NCBI RefSeq assembly: GCF_001662305.1
Contig: NZ_BDEP01000008.1
Location: 1-64,000 of the forward strand
DNA: 64,000 nt
Direction of reading: 5' to 3'
Origin: Halomonas caseinilytica
GTDB lineage: Bacteria; Pseudomonadota; Gammaproteobacteria; Pseudomonadales; Halomonadaceae
Shown: positions 10,676 through 18,977 of the stretch, one piece after another
How positions within the stretch are numbered: position 1 is the stretch's first letter
How the letters are laid out: every line of letters starts with the position of its first letter
Notes under the pieces: model-generated
The model's database searches: none
Seen by the model: only the letters and a program-made list of their open reading frames with translations
Told to the model about the DNA's origin: nothing
Position numbers and translations under genes: made by a program

Positions 10676-12172
10676 TTACCCTTTGGAGGATGCCGCGGAG
10701 GCCGTCAGGTTGGCCTCGGGGGCTTCCTCCATGCGGCGCCGCTCCTGGTCGAGGATGGCCAGAGCCTGCTCGGGCGTGGTGCGCGGAGCCCGGGTCAGCA
10801 GGCTGGCGAGCACGCCGCCGCCGATCGCCAGCAGTACCGAGGGAATGCTCGGGTTGCCCCAAAAGTCGTTCCAGCCGGCATTGGCGGTGATCGCCAGCGA
10901 CGTGGCCGAGGCAGTGACCAGCGAGGCTACGGCTCCTTGCCAGTTGTAGCGCGGCCAGAAGCGACCCAGCAGCCCGCACACGAACATCCCGGCCAGCACC
11001 GTCGAGATCATCGTGGTGATGTAGTCGATGACATTGTCGGAAGCCAGGGCGAACGTCAGGGCCAGGCCGATGGTGACGACCAGCGCGAGGCGCGAGTAGA
11101 GCACCACGTGACGTGCCGAGGGTGCCCGGCCGGTGAACAGCACGTAGAGGTCGCGCATCAGCGTCGAGACCCCGGCGATGGCATCGGAACTGGCGCTGGA
11201 CATGGTCGCCGAAAGGCCGGCGACCAGCAGCAGCAGGCCGAGCCCCAGCGGCAGCACCTCGGTGGCGAGGAAGGGGAAGGCGAAGTTGCTGTTGTCCAGC
11301 CCGGGATTCAGGACATGGGTGGCCATGCCGATGATCGCCGGCACGATCGAGAAGGCCAGGTAGAGCACGCCGGTGACCAGGAAGGAGCGCCGCACAGAGC
11401 CCACCGACTTGCCGGAGTAGATGCGCTGGCGGAACGAGGGCGTGGCGAGCACACCGACGGCGATGACCGCTGCCAGCGACAGTGCCGGCAGCGCGCCGAT
11501 CTTGTCGATGCCGAGCAGGCTGGTGGCATCGGCATCCATGTTCGCCGTGAGTCCCGAGAAGCCGCCGACCTCGACTAGTGCCAGGCCGGCCATCAGGAAG
11601 AAGCCGACGAACAGCACGATGGCTTGAATGGTGTCGGTCCAGACCACCGCCATGTAGCCGCCGATCACGCAGTAGATGCCGAAGCCCAGTGCCACGATGA
11701 CCTTGGCCAGGGCGGGGTCGATATCGGCCATCCAGGCCAGGTAGAGACCGCCTCCCAGGATGTGGGCGCCGAGCCAGCCGATGCAGGCGATGTAGATCAA
11801 CAGGGCGACGAGGTTGCGTACCAGGCGATTGGCGCCGACGTAGTATGCCAGCTCCTCGCTCATGGTCATGAAGCGCAGCTTGCGGACCGGGGCGAACAGC
11901 AGGGCCAGCAGCAGCACGCCGACCGCGCCGCCGATGCCGTACAGGGCGCCGGCCCAGCCATTGGTATAGCCGAAGCCGACCGCACCCATGCTCGAGCCGG
12001 TACCGACCATGGTGGCCACGGTGGTGCCGACGGTCAGAAACAGCGGCACGCTGCGCCCGCCGAGCAGGAAGTCATCGCCGCTGCCGCGACTGTGCCGCGA
12101 GACCCACCAGCCGAAGCCGATCATCAGGACGATGTAGGCGAAAAAGCTACCGAGGAAGATATGACTGTTCAT
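10676..12172 (-). CDS. Sodium:solute symporter (SSS family)
   Basis: A 498-residue membrane protein with about 13 hydrophobic segments and SSS-family features: an early GFGWWVSRHSRGSGDDFLLGGRS segment, GTGSSMGAVGFGYTNGWAGALYGIGG, and the Na+-site helix GLSATMSSASSDAIAGVSTLMRDLY. It probably imports an organic acid or amino acid with Na+. It is the last gene on the minus strand after the regulator, D-aminoacylase and RidA genes. It is separated from RidA by 176 nt, so it may have its own promoter. Context suggests a D-amino acid or N-acyl amino acid as substrate, but that is inference. Confidence 0.9.
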   Translation of the reverse strand: MNSHIFLGSFFAYIVLMIGFGWWVSRHSRGSGDDFLLGGRSVPLFLTVGTTVATMVGTGSSMGAVGFGYTNGWAGALYGIGGAVGVLLLALLFAPVRKLRFMTMSEELAYYVGANRLVRNLVALLIYIACIGWLGAHILGGGLYLAWMADIDPALAKVIVALGFGIYCVIGGYMAVVWTDTIQAIVLFVGFFLMAGLALVEVGGFSGLTANMDADATSLLGIDKIGALPALSLAAVIAVGVLATPSFRQRIYSGKSVGSVRRSFLVTGVLYLAFSIVPAIIGMATHVLNPGLDNSNFAFPFLATEVLPLGLGLLLLVAGLSATMSSASSDAIAGVSTLMRDLYVLFTGRAPSARHVVLYSRLALVVTIGLALTFALASDNVIDYITTMISTVLAGMFVCGLLGRFWPRYNWQGAVASLVTASATSLAITANAGWNDFWGNPSIPSVLLAIGGGVLASLLTRAPRTTPEQALAILDQERRRMEEAPEANLTASAASSKG

Positions 12173-12249
12173 ACATGCCTCTTATAATTGTTGGCTCGGT
12201 CGTTGCCGCGACCGAGGCAGTGGTAAGAAGGTTGTGTCTATCGCTGTGT

Positions 12250-12279
12250 GGCGCCGTGCCCTTGCCGGGGCGCGGCGCC
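12250..12279. other. GC-rich hairpin between RidA gene and symporter gene
   Basis: GGCGCCG (12250-12256) and CGGCGCC (12273-12279) pair, with inner CCC/GGG pairing, and TTTT follows on the plus strand. The adjacent genes are on the minus strand, where no T-run follows, so it is not a clean terminator for RidA. It may be an mRNA-processing or partial-readthrough element ahead of the symporter gene, or block antisense transcription. Confidence 0.4.
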
Positions 12280-12348
12280 TTTTCGATTCACGGTCGCTGG
12301 GTGTCGCGCTCGCTGTCCTCCTCTCCTGCCGGTCCGTCGTTGACGTTC

Positions 12349-12741
12349 TCAGGCACGGTCGGCGCGGTAGCAGGCGACGTCGACCTCGACCTTGCAGTCG
12401 ACCACCAGGTCCTGGACGCTGCAGATTCGCGCCGGCGGATGGTCTCCGAAGATCTCGGCGAACACCTTGTTGAACGACGAGAAATAGCGCGCGTCGGTGA
12501 GCACCGCGGTGACGTGCACCACGTCCTCCACGCCATAACCGGCCTCGTGCATGATGGCCAGGCAGTTGTCGAAGGCCAGGCGGGTCTGCTCGACGATGCC
12601 GCCTTCGACGACCTCGCCGTCGGTCATGGGCGTCTGGCCGGAGACGCGCAGCCAGCCGCCGGCCTCGACGGCGCGGGAGAAGGGCAGTTTCTGGCCGCCG
12701 GTACCGGTACCGCCTTCGGCGCCGTAGCGTTTGATGGTCAT
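12349..12741 (-). CDS. RidA-family enamine/imine deaminase
   Basis: A 130-residue protein of the RidA/YjgF family, which hydrolyses reactive enamine and imine intermediates released by PLP enzymes. It has the expected small-domain pattern (FSRAVEAGGWLRVSGQTPMTDGEV, TRLAFDNCLAIM, VVHVTAVLTDARYFSSFNKVFAEIFGDHPPARICSVQDLVVDCKVEVDVACY). The usual Arg before the final segment is replaced by the ARICSV context of a divergent subgroup. Its start overlaps the D-aminoacylase stop by 4 nt (ATGA), implying translational coupling. In this locus it would detoxify 2-aminoacrylate-like products of the divergent D-amino-acid deaminase. Confidence 0.92.
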   Translation of the reverse strand: MTIKRYGAEGGTGTGGQKLPFSRAVEAGGWLRVSGQTPMTDGEVVEGGIVEQTRLAFDNCLAIMHEAGYGVEDVVHVTAVLTDARYFSSFNKVFAEIFGDHPPARICSVQDLVVDCKVEVDVACYRADRA

Positions 12742-14219
12742 GGAGAATCCTCCGTCATGGCATGAATGGGAGTGGGAGAAAGGCGTTCCCGCCGGCGCAG
12801 CAGGCGCCCGCGGCGATGCTTGGCGAACTCGCCGTCGCGATAGGCGATCGCGCCGTTGACCGTGACCAGCTCGATGCCGCGAGCCGCGGCGATGGGCCGG
12901 GCGTAATCGGCGGTGTCCTCGAGCGTCGTCAGGTCGAACAGGGTCAGGTCGGCGTAGGCGCCCTCGCGGATGACGCCACGGTCGGTCAGGCCGAACTGCG
13001 CCGCCGAGAGGCCGGTCATCTTGCGTACGGCCTCGGCCAGTGGCATCAGGCCCAGGTCACGGCTGTAGCGGGCCAGGACCCGTGGAAAGGCGCCCCACAG
13101 GCGTGGATGCGGATGCGGGTCGTTGGGCAGGCCGTCGGAGCCGATCATCGACAGCGGGTGCGCCAGCACCCGGCGCATGTCGTCCTCGCTCATGTTGTGA
13201 TAGACGGCGCCGGCCGGCTGCAGGCGTCGCGCGGTCTCCATCAGCGAGAGGTTCCAGTCGGCGGCGATGTCGGCCAACGGGCGGCGCGCCTGTTCGGGGT
13301 GAGGGTCCGACCAGGTGATGAAGATCGCGATCTCGTCGGTGACCTGCCCCAGATCGAGGGTCGAGGAACCCGCCGTGTAGGGATAGCAGTCGCAGTGCAC
13401 GCGGTGTTCCTGCGCGGCGTGCTCGAGGCTGGAGAGGGCCTGGGGGGCGTTGCCCCAGTTGCCGGCGCCGGCGCACTTGAGATGCGAGATGACCAGTGGT
13501 GCCCGGCCGTGCCGGGCGGTGGCGTAGGCCTCGTCCATGGCGTCGAGCAGACCGGCGAATTCGTCGCGCAGGTGCGTGGTGTAGAGGCCGCCGGCGGCGC
13601 CGACCTCGTCGACCAGGGCGCGCATCTCGGCGCCGGGGGCGTGGAAGGCGTTGCGGTAGGCCAGACCCGAGCTCATGCCCAGGGCGCCATCATCGAGGGC
13701 CTCGCGCAACGAGCGCCGCATGGCCTCGATCTCCGCCGCCTCGGCGGGTCGGGCGAAGTCGTCCATCACCTGGCTGCGCAGGCTGGTATGGCCGACCAGC
13801 GCGGCGACGTTGACCGAAGGAACGGCCTCATCCACGGCGCGGGCGTAGTCGGCGAAGCTCGGGTAGCGGAAGTCCTCGACACCACCCAGAAGGTTCATCG
13901 GGTCCGGTACTGTGTCGTGCAGCGTCACGGGAGAGGCACTGATGCCGCAGTTGCCCACCACCACCGTGGTCACGCCCTGGGACAGCTTGGGCCGCATCTC
14001 GGGCGTGCGGATGACATTGGTGTCGTCGTGGGTGTGGACATCGATGAAGCCCGGCGCCAGATGGCGTCCGTGAGCCTCGATGACGGTCGTGGCGTCGTCC
14101 GCATCGAGCCTTCCCACGGCGGCGATGCGTTCGCCGTTCACGGCGACGTCGGCCGGGAAGGGGGCGCTACCGGTGCCGTCGAGCACCATGGCGCCGCGAA
14201 TCAACAGGTCGAAATGCAT
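12738..14219 (-). CDS. N-acyl-D-amino-acid deacylase (D-aminoacylase)
   Basis: A 493-residue amidohydrolase that releases D-amino acids from N-acyl-D-amino acids. The metal-binding HxH is His62/His64 in GFIDVHTHDDTNV; the ISHLKCAG segment and the late NDPHPHPRLWGAFPRVLARY block are characteristic of D-aminoacylases. The length matches the family (about 480-495). The open frame continues 226 codons upstream, through the regulator gene in another frame, but that part is compositionally a shadow; the ATG at 14219 gives the standard N-terminus. It lies 2 nt after the RpiR gene and overlaps RidA by 4 nt, so the three form one operon. Confidence 0.93.
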   Translation of the reverse strand: MHFDLLIRGAMVLDGTGSAPFPADVAVNGERIAAVGRLDADDATTVIEAHGRHLAPGFIDVHTHDDTNVIRTPEMRPKLSQGVTTVVVGNCGISASPVTLHDTVPDPMNLLGGVEDFRYPSFADYARAVDEAVPSVNVAALVGHTSLRSQVMDDFARPAEAAEIEAMRRSLREALDDGALGMSSGLAYRNAFHAPGAEMRALVDEVGAAGGLYTTHLRDEFAGLLDAMDEAYATARHGRAPLVISHLKCAGAGNWGNAPQALSSLEHAAQEHRVHCDCYPYTAGSSTLDLGQVTDEIAIFITWSDPHPEQARRPLADIAADWNLSLMETARRLQPAGAVYHNMSEDDMRRVLAHPLSMIGSDGLPNDPHPHPRLWGAFPRVLARYSRDLGLMPLAEAVRKMTGLSAAQFGLTDRGVIREGAYADLTLFDLTTLEDTADYARPIAAARGIELVTVNGAIAYRDGEFAKHRRGRLLRRRERLSPTPIHAMTEDSP

Positions 14220-14221
14220 GG

Positions 14222-15085
14222 TCAGTCCCCGAGTGGCTGGCGGTTGTCGCCGCCGCGATGGGCGTCCAGGGTGATCTTGAGCCGGCGCAGCTTGTCGCGG
14301 GAGCGGTCCTGGTGACGCAGAGCGAGTTCGAGGGCCAGCACATCGATGGCGGCGAGCACGGCATAGCGGGATGCCGAGGGGTGATAGATGAAGTCGGTCT
14401 CGCGGGCGGCCACCGGCAGCACGACATCGGCGTTCTCGGACAGGGGCGAGCCGTTGGCGGTGATCGCCACGACTCGCGCGCCGTACTGGCGGGCGATCTG
14501 TGCCGACTCGACGATCTCGGGCGTGTAACCGCTCACCGAGAGGGTGACCACCACGTCGTCGGCTTCCAGGGTCGAGGCCACCATGCGTGGCAGCAGCGAT
14601 TGCGGGTAGGCGCTGATCGCATACCCGAGCCGGACCAGCCGGAACTGCAGTTCCTGGGCCAGCATGGTGGAGCCGCCGCCGGCACCGAACACCAGGATCT
14701 GGCGGGCGCCGTCGAGCAGATCGATGGCGCCCGCCACGTCGGCCTGTTCCATCAGCTCGCGATTGACGCCGAGCGTCTGGGTGGCGATGTCGTAGACAGC
14801 GCCGAGCCCATCGGTATCGCCGGCATCCTGGATGAAGCGTCGTCCGGCCGCCAGGGCGCGGGCCAGGCGCAGCTTGAGGTCGCGTACATTCTGGCACCCC
14901 ACGGCACGGGCGAAGCGGGTCACGCTGGCGTCGCTGACGTCGGCCCGCTCGGCGATGGCGCCGATGCTAGCCTCGCTGACGAAGTCGATATCGGCGAAGA
15001 TCAACTCGGCGACCTTCTTTTCGGCGTCACGCAAGCCGGCGAAATCGCTGGTGATGCGCGACAGAATGTCGATGTCCTGAGTCAC
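14222..15085 (-). CDS. MurR/RpiR-family transcriptional regulator
   Basis: A 287-residue regulator with an N-terminal RpiR HTH (EASIGAIAERADVSDASVTRFARAVGCQNVRDLKLRLA) and a C-terminal SIS domain (ILVFGAGGGSTMLAQELQFRLVRLGY and VVTLSVSGYTPEIVESAQIARQYGARVVAITANG). SIS domains normally bind phosphosugars, but RpiR proteins beside D-amino-acid genes are common. I choose GTG 15085 because CAGGAG lies six bases upstream; a TTG at 15109 in the same frame lacks a ribosome site. It is first in the regulator-deacylase-RidA operon and divergent from the PLP deaminase gene, with a candidate operator between. Confidence 0.9.
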   Translation of the reverse strand: MTQDIDILSRITSDFAGLRDAEKKVAELIFADIDFVSEASIGAIAERADVSDASVTRFARAVGCQNVRDLKLRLARALAAGRRFIQDAGDTDGLGAVYDIATQTLGVNRELMEQADVAGAIDLLDGARQILVFGAGGGSTMLAQELQFRLVRLGYAISAYPQSLLPRMVASTLEADDVVVTLSVSGYTPEIVESAQIARQYGARVVAITANGSPLSENADVVLPVAARETDFIYHPSASRYAVLAAIDVLALELALRHQDRSRDKLRRLKITLDAHRGGDNRQPLGD

Positions 15086-15140
15086 CGCTGTCTCCTGGGG
15101 TGTGGCCAATGGCCTCGAGAGTGGCTGTGGTTGTCTGTCG

Positions 15141-15156
15141 AATACGTTATGGTATT
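15141..15156. promoter_or_regulatory. Candidate RpiR operator
   Basis: AATAC-N6-GTATT is a perfect 5-bp dyad in the only AT-rich stretch of the 167-nt divergent region between the RpiR gene and the D-amino-acid deaminase gene. Its central position would allow control in both directions. There is no second copy near the symporter gene that I could find. Confidence 0.4.
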
Positions 15157-15252
15157 TTCTAACAACAAATCAATATCTGTGAAAGTTTTTATCAGGCCGG
15201 CCGTCGGACAGGCATTTCGCAAGGCCGAGGCCCGCAAACGAGGAGTGACGAG

Positions 15253-16464
15253 ATGCACGAGACGGCGCCGAAGATGGGCAACAAGGGAACCCCGGAATCC
15301 GGGGCTTCACTGCTGGAGGGCGTGAGCCTGCCGGCAGCCGCGATACAGGCGGCGCCGTTGGCGCACAACCTGGCGTGGATGCAGCGTTTCGCCGAGGCGC
15401 ATGGCGCCCAGTTGGCGCCGCACGGCAAGACCACCATGACGCCCGAGCTGTTTCGCCGTCAGCTCGAGGCCGGCGCCTGGGGAATCACCCTGGCCACCGC
15501 GCCACAGTGCCGCGCGGCCTTCGTCAGCGGGGTCGAACGGCTACTGATGGCCAACCAGCTGGTGGGATGTGCCAACATGGCGATCATCGCCGATCTGCTC
15601 GAAGCCGGCGCCGATTTTTACTGCGTGGTCGACGGTGAGGACAATGCTCGGACCCTGGGGCGCTTCTTCGACGAGCGCGGCCTGACCCTCAAGGTATTGA
15701 TCGAGCTGGGCGTCGAAGGCGGGCGCACTGGCTGTCGTTCCGTCGAGGCGGTGAGCGAGCTGGCTCGAGTCGTCGACGCTGAACCGGGCCTGGCGCTGGC
15801 CGGCATGGAGGGCTACGAGGGAGTGGTGCATGCCGAAGACCCGGTGCCGGCGATTCGCGATTACGCCGCCCGGCTGATCGAGGCCGCTCGTCGCTTGGAT
15901 GGCGAGGGTCGGTTTGCCGTGGATGCCCCGATCATCACCGCCTCGGGGTCGGCCTGGTATGACCTGATCGCCGAGGCTTTCGATGCCGCCGAACTGCGTT
16001 CACGCTTCACGCCGGTGATCCGTCCTGGCTGCTATGTGGTGCACGATCACGGCATCTACCGCCAGGCTCAGCGTGGTGTGCTGTCGCGTCGGCCCGATCT
16101 GCACGAAGGGTTGCGACCGGCGCTCGAGGTCTTCGCCCAGATACAGTCGTTGCCCGAGCCGGGGCTGGCGATCATCGCGCTCGGCAAGCGGGACATCGGC
16201 TTCGATCACCTGCCCGAGCCGCTGCGCCGCTATCGTGAGGGCGGCTCGGCGGACGAGGCCCTGAGCGTCGAAGGCTGGGAGCTCACCAAGCTGATGGACC
16301 AGCACGCCTTCATCCGCCTGCCCGAGGGCGCCGACGATGTCCGGGTCGGCGATGTGGTGGCCTTCGGGGCTTCCCACCCTTGCCTGACCTTCGACAAGTG
16401 GCGGCGGATCTGCCTGGTCGATGAGCGGCTGAGGGTGACCGAGATGCTCGAGACGGCATTTTAG
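15253..16464 (+). CDS. PLP-dependent D-amino-acid deaminase (D-threonine aldolase / D-serine dehydratase-like)
   Basis: A 403-residue fold-type III PLP enzyme (alanine-racemase N-terminal fold). The PLP lysine is Lys59 in QLAPHGKTTMTPELF, and the metal-binding C-terminal domain shows VVHDHGIYR and FGASHPCLTFDKW, as in D-serine dehydratase and D-threonine aldolase. It should convert D-Ser/D-Thr-type amino acids to oxo acid and ammonia or to glycine and aldehyde. It is divergent from the RpiR-deacylase-RidA operon; the deacylase would supply free D-amino acids and RidA would clear the enamine. Which D-amino acid is used cannot be read. Confidence 0.9.
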   Translation: MHETAPKMGNKGTPESGASLLEGVSLPAAAIQAAPLAHNLAWMQRFAEAHGAQLAPHGKTTMTPELFRRQLEAGAWGITLATAPQCRAAFVSGVERLLMANQLVGCANMAIIADLLEAGADFYCVVDGEDNARTLGRFFDERGLTLKVLIELGVEGGRTGCRSVEAVSELARVVDAEPGLALAGMEGYEGVVHAEDPVPAIRDYAARLIEAARRLDGEGRFAVDAPIITASGSAWYDLIAEAFDAAELRSRFTPVIRPGCYVVHDHGIYRQAQRGVLSRRPDLHEGLRPALEVFAQIQSLPEPGLAIIALGKRDIGFDHLPEPLRRYREGGSADEALSVEGWELTKLMDQHAFIRLPEGADDVRVGDVVAFGASHPCLTFDKWRRICLVDERLRVTEMLETAF

Positions 16465-16561
16465 GGTCTGTACGAAAAGCGCCTGTGCTCGACGACTTCC
16501 AGGAAGACCTCCAAGCGTCCCGGGGCATTCGTCTTCCGGCGACGAGTGTGGCATGCTGTCG

Positions 16562-16581
16562 GACGGTCCTTTCGGGCCGTC
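16562..16581 (+). terminator. Hairpin between the D-amino-acid deaminase gene and the TPP riboswitch
   Basis: GACGGTCC-TTTC-GGGCCGTC forms an 8-bp stem with one G-U pair and a 4-nt loop, about 100 nt after the deaminase stop and 46 nt before the aptamer. No T-run follows, so termination is only suggested. The rest of 16465-16627 shows no gene. Confidence 0.4.
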
Positions 16582-16627
16582 ATGCGCACGGGGATTTCTG
16601 CACCCTGTGCCCCACAATTCATTCACT

Positions 16628-16721
16628 GTCGCCAGGGGAGTCTCGTACCGACGGGGCTGAGAGAGCGCGTGGCGCTGACCCTGGAACCTGATCCGGTTCA
16701 CACCGGCGGAGGAAGTGCGAC
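16628..16721 (+). promoter_or_regulatory. TPP (THI-box) riboswitch
   Basis: All aptamer parts are readable. P1 is GTCGC (16628-16632) with GCGAC (16717-16721). P2 is CAGGG with CCCTG. P3 is GTCTCGT-ACCG-ACGGGGC followed by the conserved CTGAGAGAG, and a P3a AGCGC-GTG-GCGCT follows. The second arm has the conserved ACCTGATCCGG and P5 CCGG-TTCACA-CCGG, then CGGCGGAGGAAG. The ribosome site GGAGG lies inside the aptamer and P1 ends at the base before the downstream ATG, so ligand binding should block initiation directly. It controls the symporter and TenA genes. Confidence 0.95.
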
Positions 16722-18137
16722 ATGCCTTACCTGACGTCAGCCGTGCTTGGCGCGGCGCTGCTGTGTTTTGCCTATCTGGGCCTGCGGGCTCGCCGGGCCG
16801 ATGGCCCCCTCGACGACTATGTGACGGCGCGGAACTCCCAGAGTGCCCGCTCGCTGGGCGTGTCATTCCTGGCTTCGGGCATGGGCGCCTGGATTCTCTT
16901 CGCGCCACCGGAAATCGGTGCCATGGTGGGGCCGTTGGCGCTGGCCGGCTATGCGATCGGCTCCTCCTTACCCTTTATCGTGCTGAGTCTGTATGGCCCG
17001 GTGATCCGTCGTTATCTGCCCGAGGGGCGCAGCATCGGCGAGTTCGCCGAGGCGTGCTACGGGCAGGGCGTGCGCCGCTGGGTCACGCTTGTCTCGATTC
17101 TTTACATGGCCTGTTTCCTGGCCGCCGAGTTGACGGCCATCGGCGCGATCGCCTCCTTGCTGTCCGAGGTGCCGTCGTGGCTGGTGGTGATGGGGGTAGC
17201 GGTGGCCACCCTGGTGTACACGGCCGTGGGCGGGCTGCGCGCCAGCCTGGCCACGGATCGCTGGCAGGGCTGGCTGTTGCTGGCGCTCCTGGTGCTGGTG
17301 GTTGGCGTGGTGATCTGGGTGCTGCCGCCCTTGCCGGAGAACGCTGAAATGCCGACCGCGCCTTCGGTGAATGCGCTCTCGGTGGCCCTGACCCTGATCA
17401 TCGCGGTCACGGCGGCAGAGCTGTTCCACCAGGGCTATTGGCAGCGCGTCTGGGCCGCCGAGACGAATCGTGCACTGGGACGCGGCGCTCTGCTGGGTGG
17501 GGCCGGTGTGCTGCTGGTGATCATGGCCATCGGGGGGCTCGGCATGCTGGCCGTCATGCATGGGTTGCCGCTGGGCGAGCCGCCGATTCCCTTCTTCGCC
17601 CTGCTGGCCGAGGCGCCGAGCTGGCTGGGCGTGCCGGCACTGGTACTGGCCGTCACCTTGGTGGCCTCGAGCGTGGATACCCTGCAGAACGCCATTGCCT
17701 CGCTGGTGGTGGCTGGCTCCGGGCGCCGCGGCCTGTCCATCGGCACCGCCCGGTTGGTGACCGTGCTGCTGATGCTCCCGGTGGTGGTGGTCGCCTTGCA
17801 GGAGCTCTCCGTGCTGCGGCTGTTTTTGATCGCCGACCTGCTGTGTGCCGCCACTGTGGTGCCGGTATTGCTGGGTGTCTGGCATCGGATGAGCTCGGTG
17901 GCGGCGATGGCCGGCGGCGTGGCTGGCCTGGTCGGTGCGATCGTGCCTGGCTGGGTAACCCAGGGGAGCCTGATGGCAGGCGTACAGGCGGCCAGCTTCC
18001 CGGGCGGCATTCCCACGCTCTCGCCGTTTCTCTGCGCTCTGGTGGCGTCCACCCTGGTCAGTCTGTTGATTGCCTGGTGTTGGCCAGCCACACGCGCCCC
18101 TCTGTCGGCGAAGGAGGCACGTCATGACCACGCGTGA
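16722..18137 (+). CDS. thiV: ThiV-like sodium:solute symporter, thiamine precursor uptake
   Basis: A 471-residue SSS-family membrane protein (about 13 helices; early DDYVTARNSQSARSLGVSFLASGMGAWILFAPPEIG, Na+-site LVASSVDTLQNAIASLVV). Its start codon abuts a TPP riboswitch and it overlaps a TenA gene by 14 nt. This matches ThiV, the SSS carrier predicted from comparative genomics to import thiamine or its pyrimidine moiety (HMP) in bacteria. Function therefore rests on riboswitch and operon context, not on substrate-site residues. The start is fixed by the riboswitch-embedded ribosome site. Confidence 0.85.
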   Translation: MPYLTSAVLGAALLCFAYLGLRARRADGPLDDYVTARNSQSARSLGVSFLASGMGAWILFAPPEIGAMVGPLALAGYAIGSSLPFIVLSLYGPVIRRYLPEGRSIGEFAEACYGQGVRRWVTLVSILYMACFLAAELTAIGAIASLLSEVPSWLVVMGVAVATLVYTAVGGLRASLATDRWQGWLLLALLVLVVGVVIWVLPPLPENAEMPTAPSVNALSVALTLIIAVTAAELFHQGYWQRVWAAETNRALGRGALLGGAGVLLVIMAIGGLGMLAVMHGLPLGEPPIPFFALLAEAPSWLGVPALVLAVTLVASSVDTLQNAIASLVVAGSGRRGLSIGTARLVTVLLMLPVVVVALQELSVLRLFLIADLLCAATVVPVLLGVWHRMSSVAAMAGGVAGLVGAIVPGWVTQGSLMAGVQAASFPGGIPTLSPFLCALVASTLVSLLIAWCWPATRAPLSAKEARHDHA

Positions 18138-18828
18138 CAGCTGGCGAGCCTGGGCCTCGGGCCGGAAAGCCCCTCGCATCACCGACTGGCTGCGCGAGAT
18201 CAGCGAGCCCGACTGGTCCGCCACGGTGCACCACCCGCTGTTCGACGATCTGGCCACCGGGCGTCTGGAGGGCGAGCGTTTCGCGGCCTACATGGTGCAG
18301 GACTATGGGTTCGTGGACCCCTTCACCGCCTTGATCGGTCACGCCATCGGTCATGCGCCGAGCATGGCGGATCGCGTGGTGCTGGGACAGTTCATGGGCA
18401 TGTTGACCAGCGACGAGAACAGCACCTTCCAGCGTACCTTCGAGGCCTTTGGCGTGTCGGCCCGAGCCGACCACCTGCCGGCGACCCGTGATTTCCGGCA
18501 CCTGCTTCACGAGGTCGGCATGGGCGGCCAGGCTTCCGCAAGTGGCCGCTATGCCGAGATACTGGCGGTGCTGGTGGTCACCGAATGGCTCTACCTGGCT
18601 TGGGCGACCCGGATTTCCCGGACCGAGGGCCTGCATCCACTGATGGGCGAGTGGATCGACCTGCATGACAACCCGGACTTCCAGGCTTTCGTCGACTGGC
18701 TGCGCCAGCGCCTGGACGAAGAGGCGGCCGGGCTCGATGACACCGACTTCTCGCGGATGGCCGAGCGCTTCCGCGAGACGGTGGCCAAGGAACTGGCGTT
18801 CCACGACGCCGTCCATCCCTGCCGCTGA
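18124..18828 (+). CDS. tenA: TenA-family thiamine salvage hydrolase (TenA_E type)
   Basis: A 234-residue all-helical TenA/THI-4-family protein (WSATVHHPLFDDLATGRLEGERFAAYMVQDYGFVDPF, ADHLPATRDFRHLL, VLVVTEWLYLAWA). TenA proteins release or recycle the aminopyrimidine part of thiamine breakdown products. The active-site Cys of classical TenA_C is absent: the only Cys is the penultimate residue, and the equivalent helix reads VVTEWLYLAWA, so it belongs to the Cys-less TenA_E branch. The ATG overlaps the symporter gene by 14 nt, so both are read from the TPP-controlled transcript. Pyrimidine salvage is the likely job. Confidence 0.88.
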   Translation: MTTRDSWRAWASGRKAPRITDWLREISEPDWSATVHHPLFDDLATGRLEGERFAAYMVQDYGFVDPFTALIGHAIGHAPSMADRVVLGQFMGMLTSDENSTFQRTFEAFGVSARADHLPATRDFRHLLHEVGMGGQASASGRYAEILAVLVVTEWLYLAWATRISRTEGLHPLMGEWIDLHDNPDFQAFVDWLRQRLDEEAAGLDDTDFSRMAERFRETVAKELAFHDAVHPCR

Positions 18829-18977
18829 CGCTGTTGGGGAGGCCATCCTCGGCCACGAACGGGTTGTCAGCGCGGGCATGCCCGGTCACTCTCTGAAGGC
18901 CAGGCCTTTTACGCGAAAGGGCCCGCTCGTCGACTTTTTATATGACAACCAGGACTAGCGACCCGAGGAGAGCCCGC

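Noticed and set aside
14220..14897. 226-codon upstream extension of the D-aminoacylase frame
   Set aside because: It overlaps the RpiR gene in another frame, is Arg-rich without structure, and the family N-terminus begins at the internal ATG (14219).
16465..16500. Sequence after the D-amino-acid deaminase gene (gggtctgtacgaaaagc) as an insertion-sequence end
   Set aside because: I saw no matching inverted copy, target duplication or transposase nearby.
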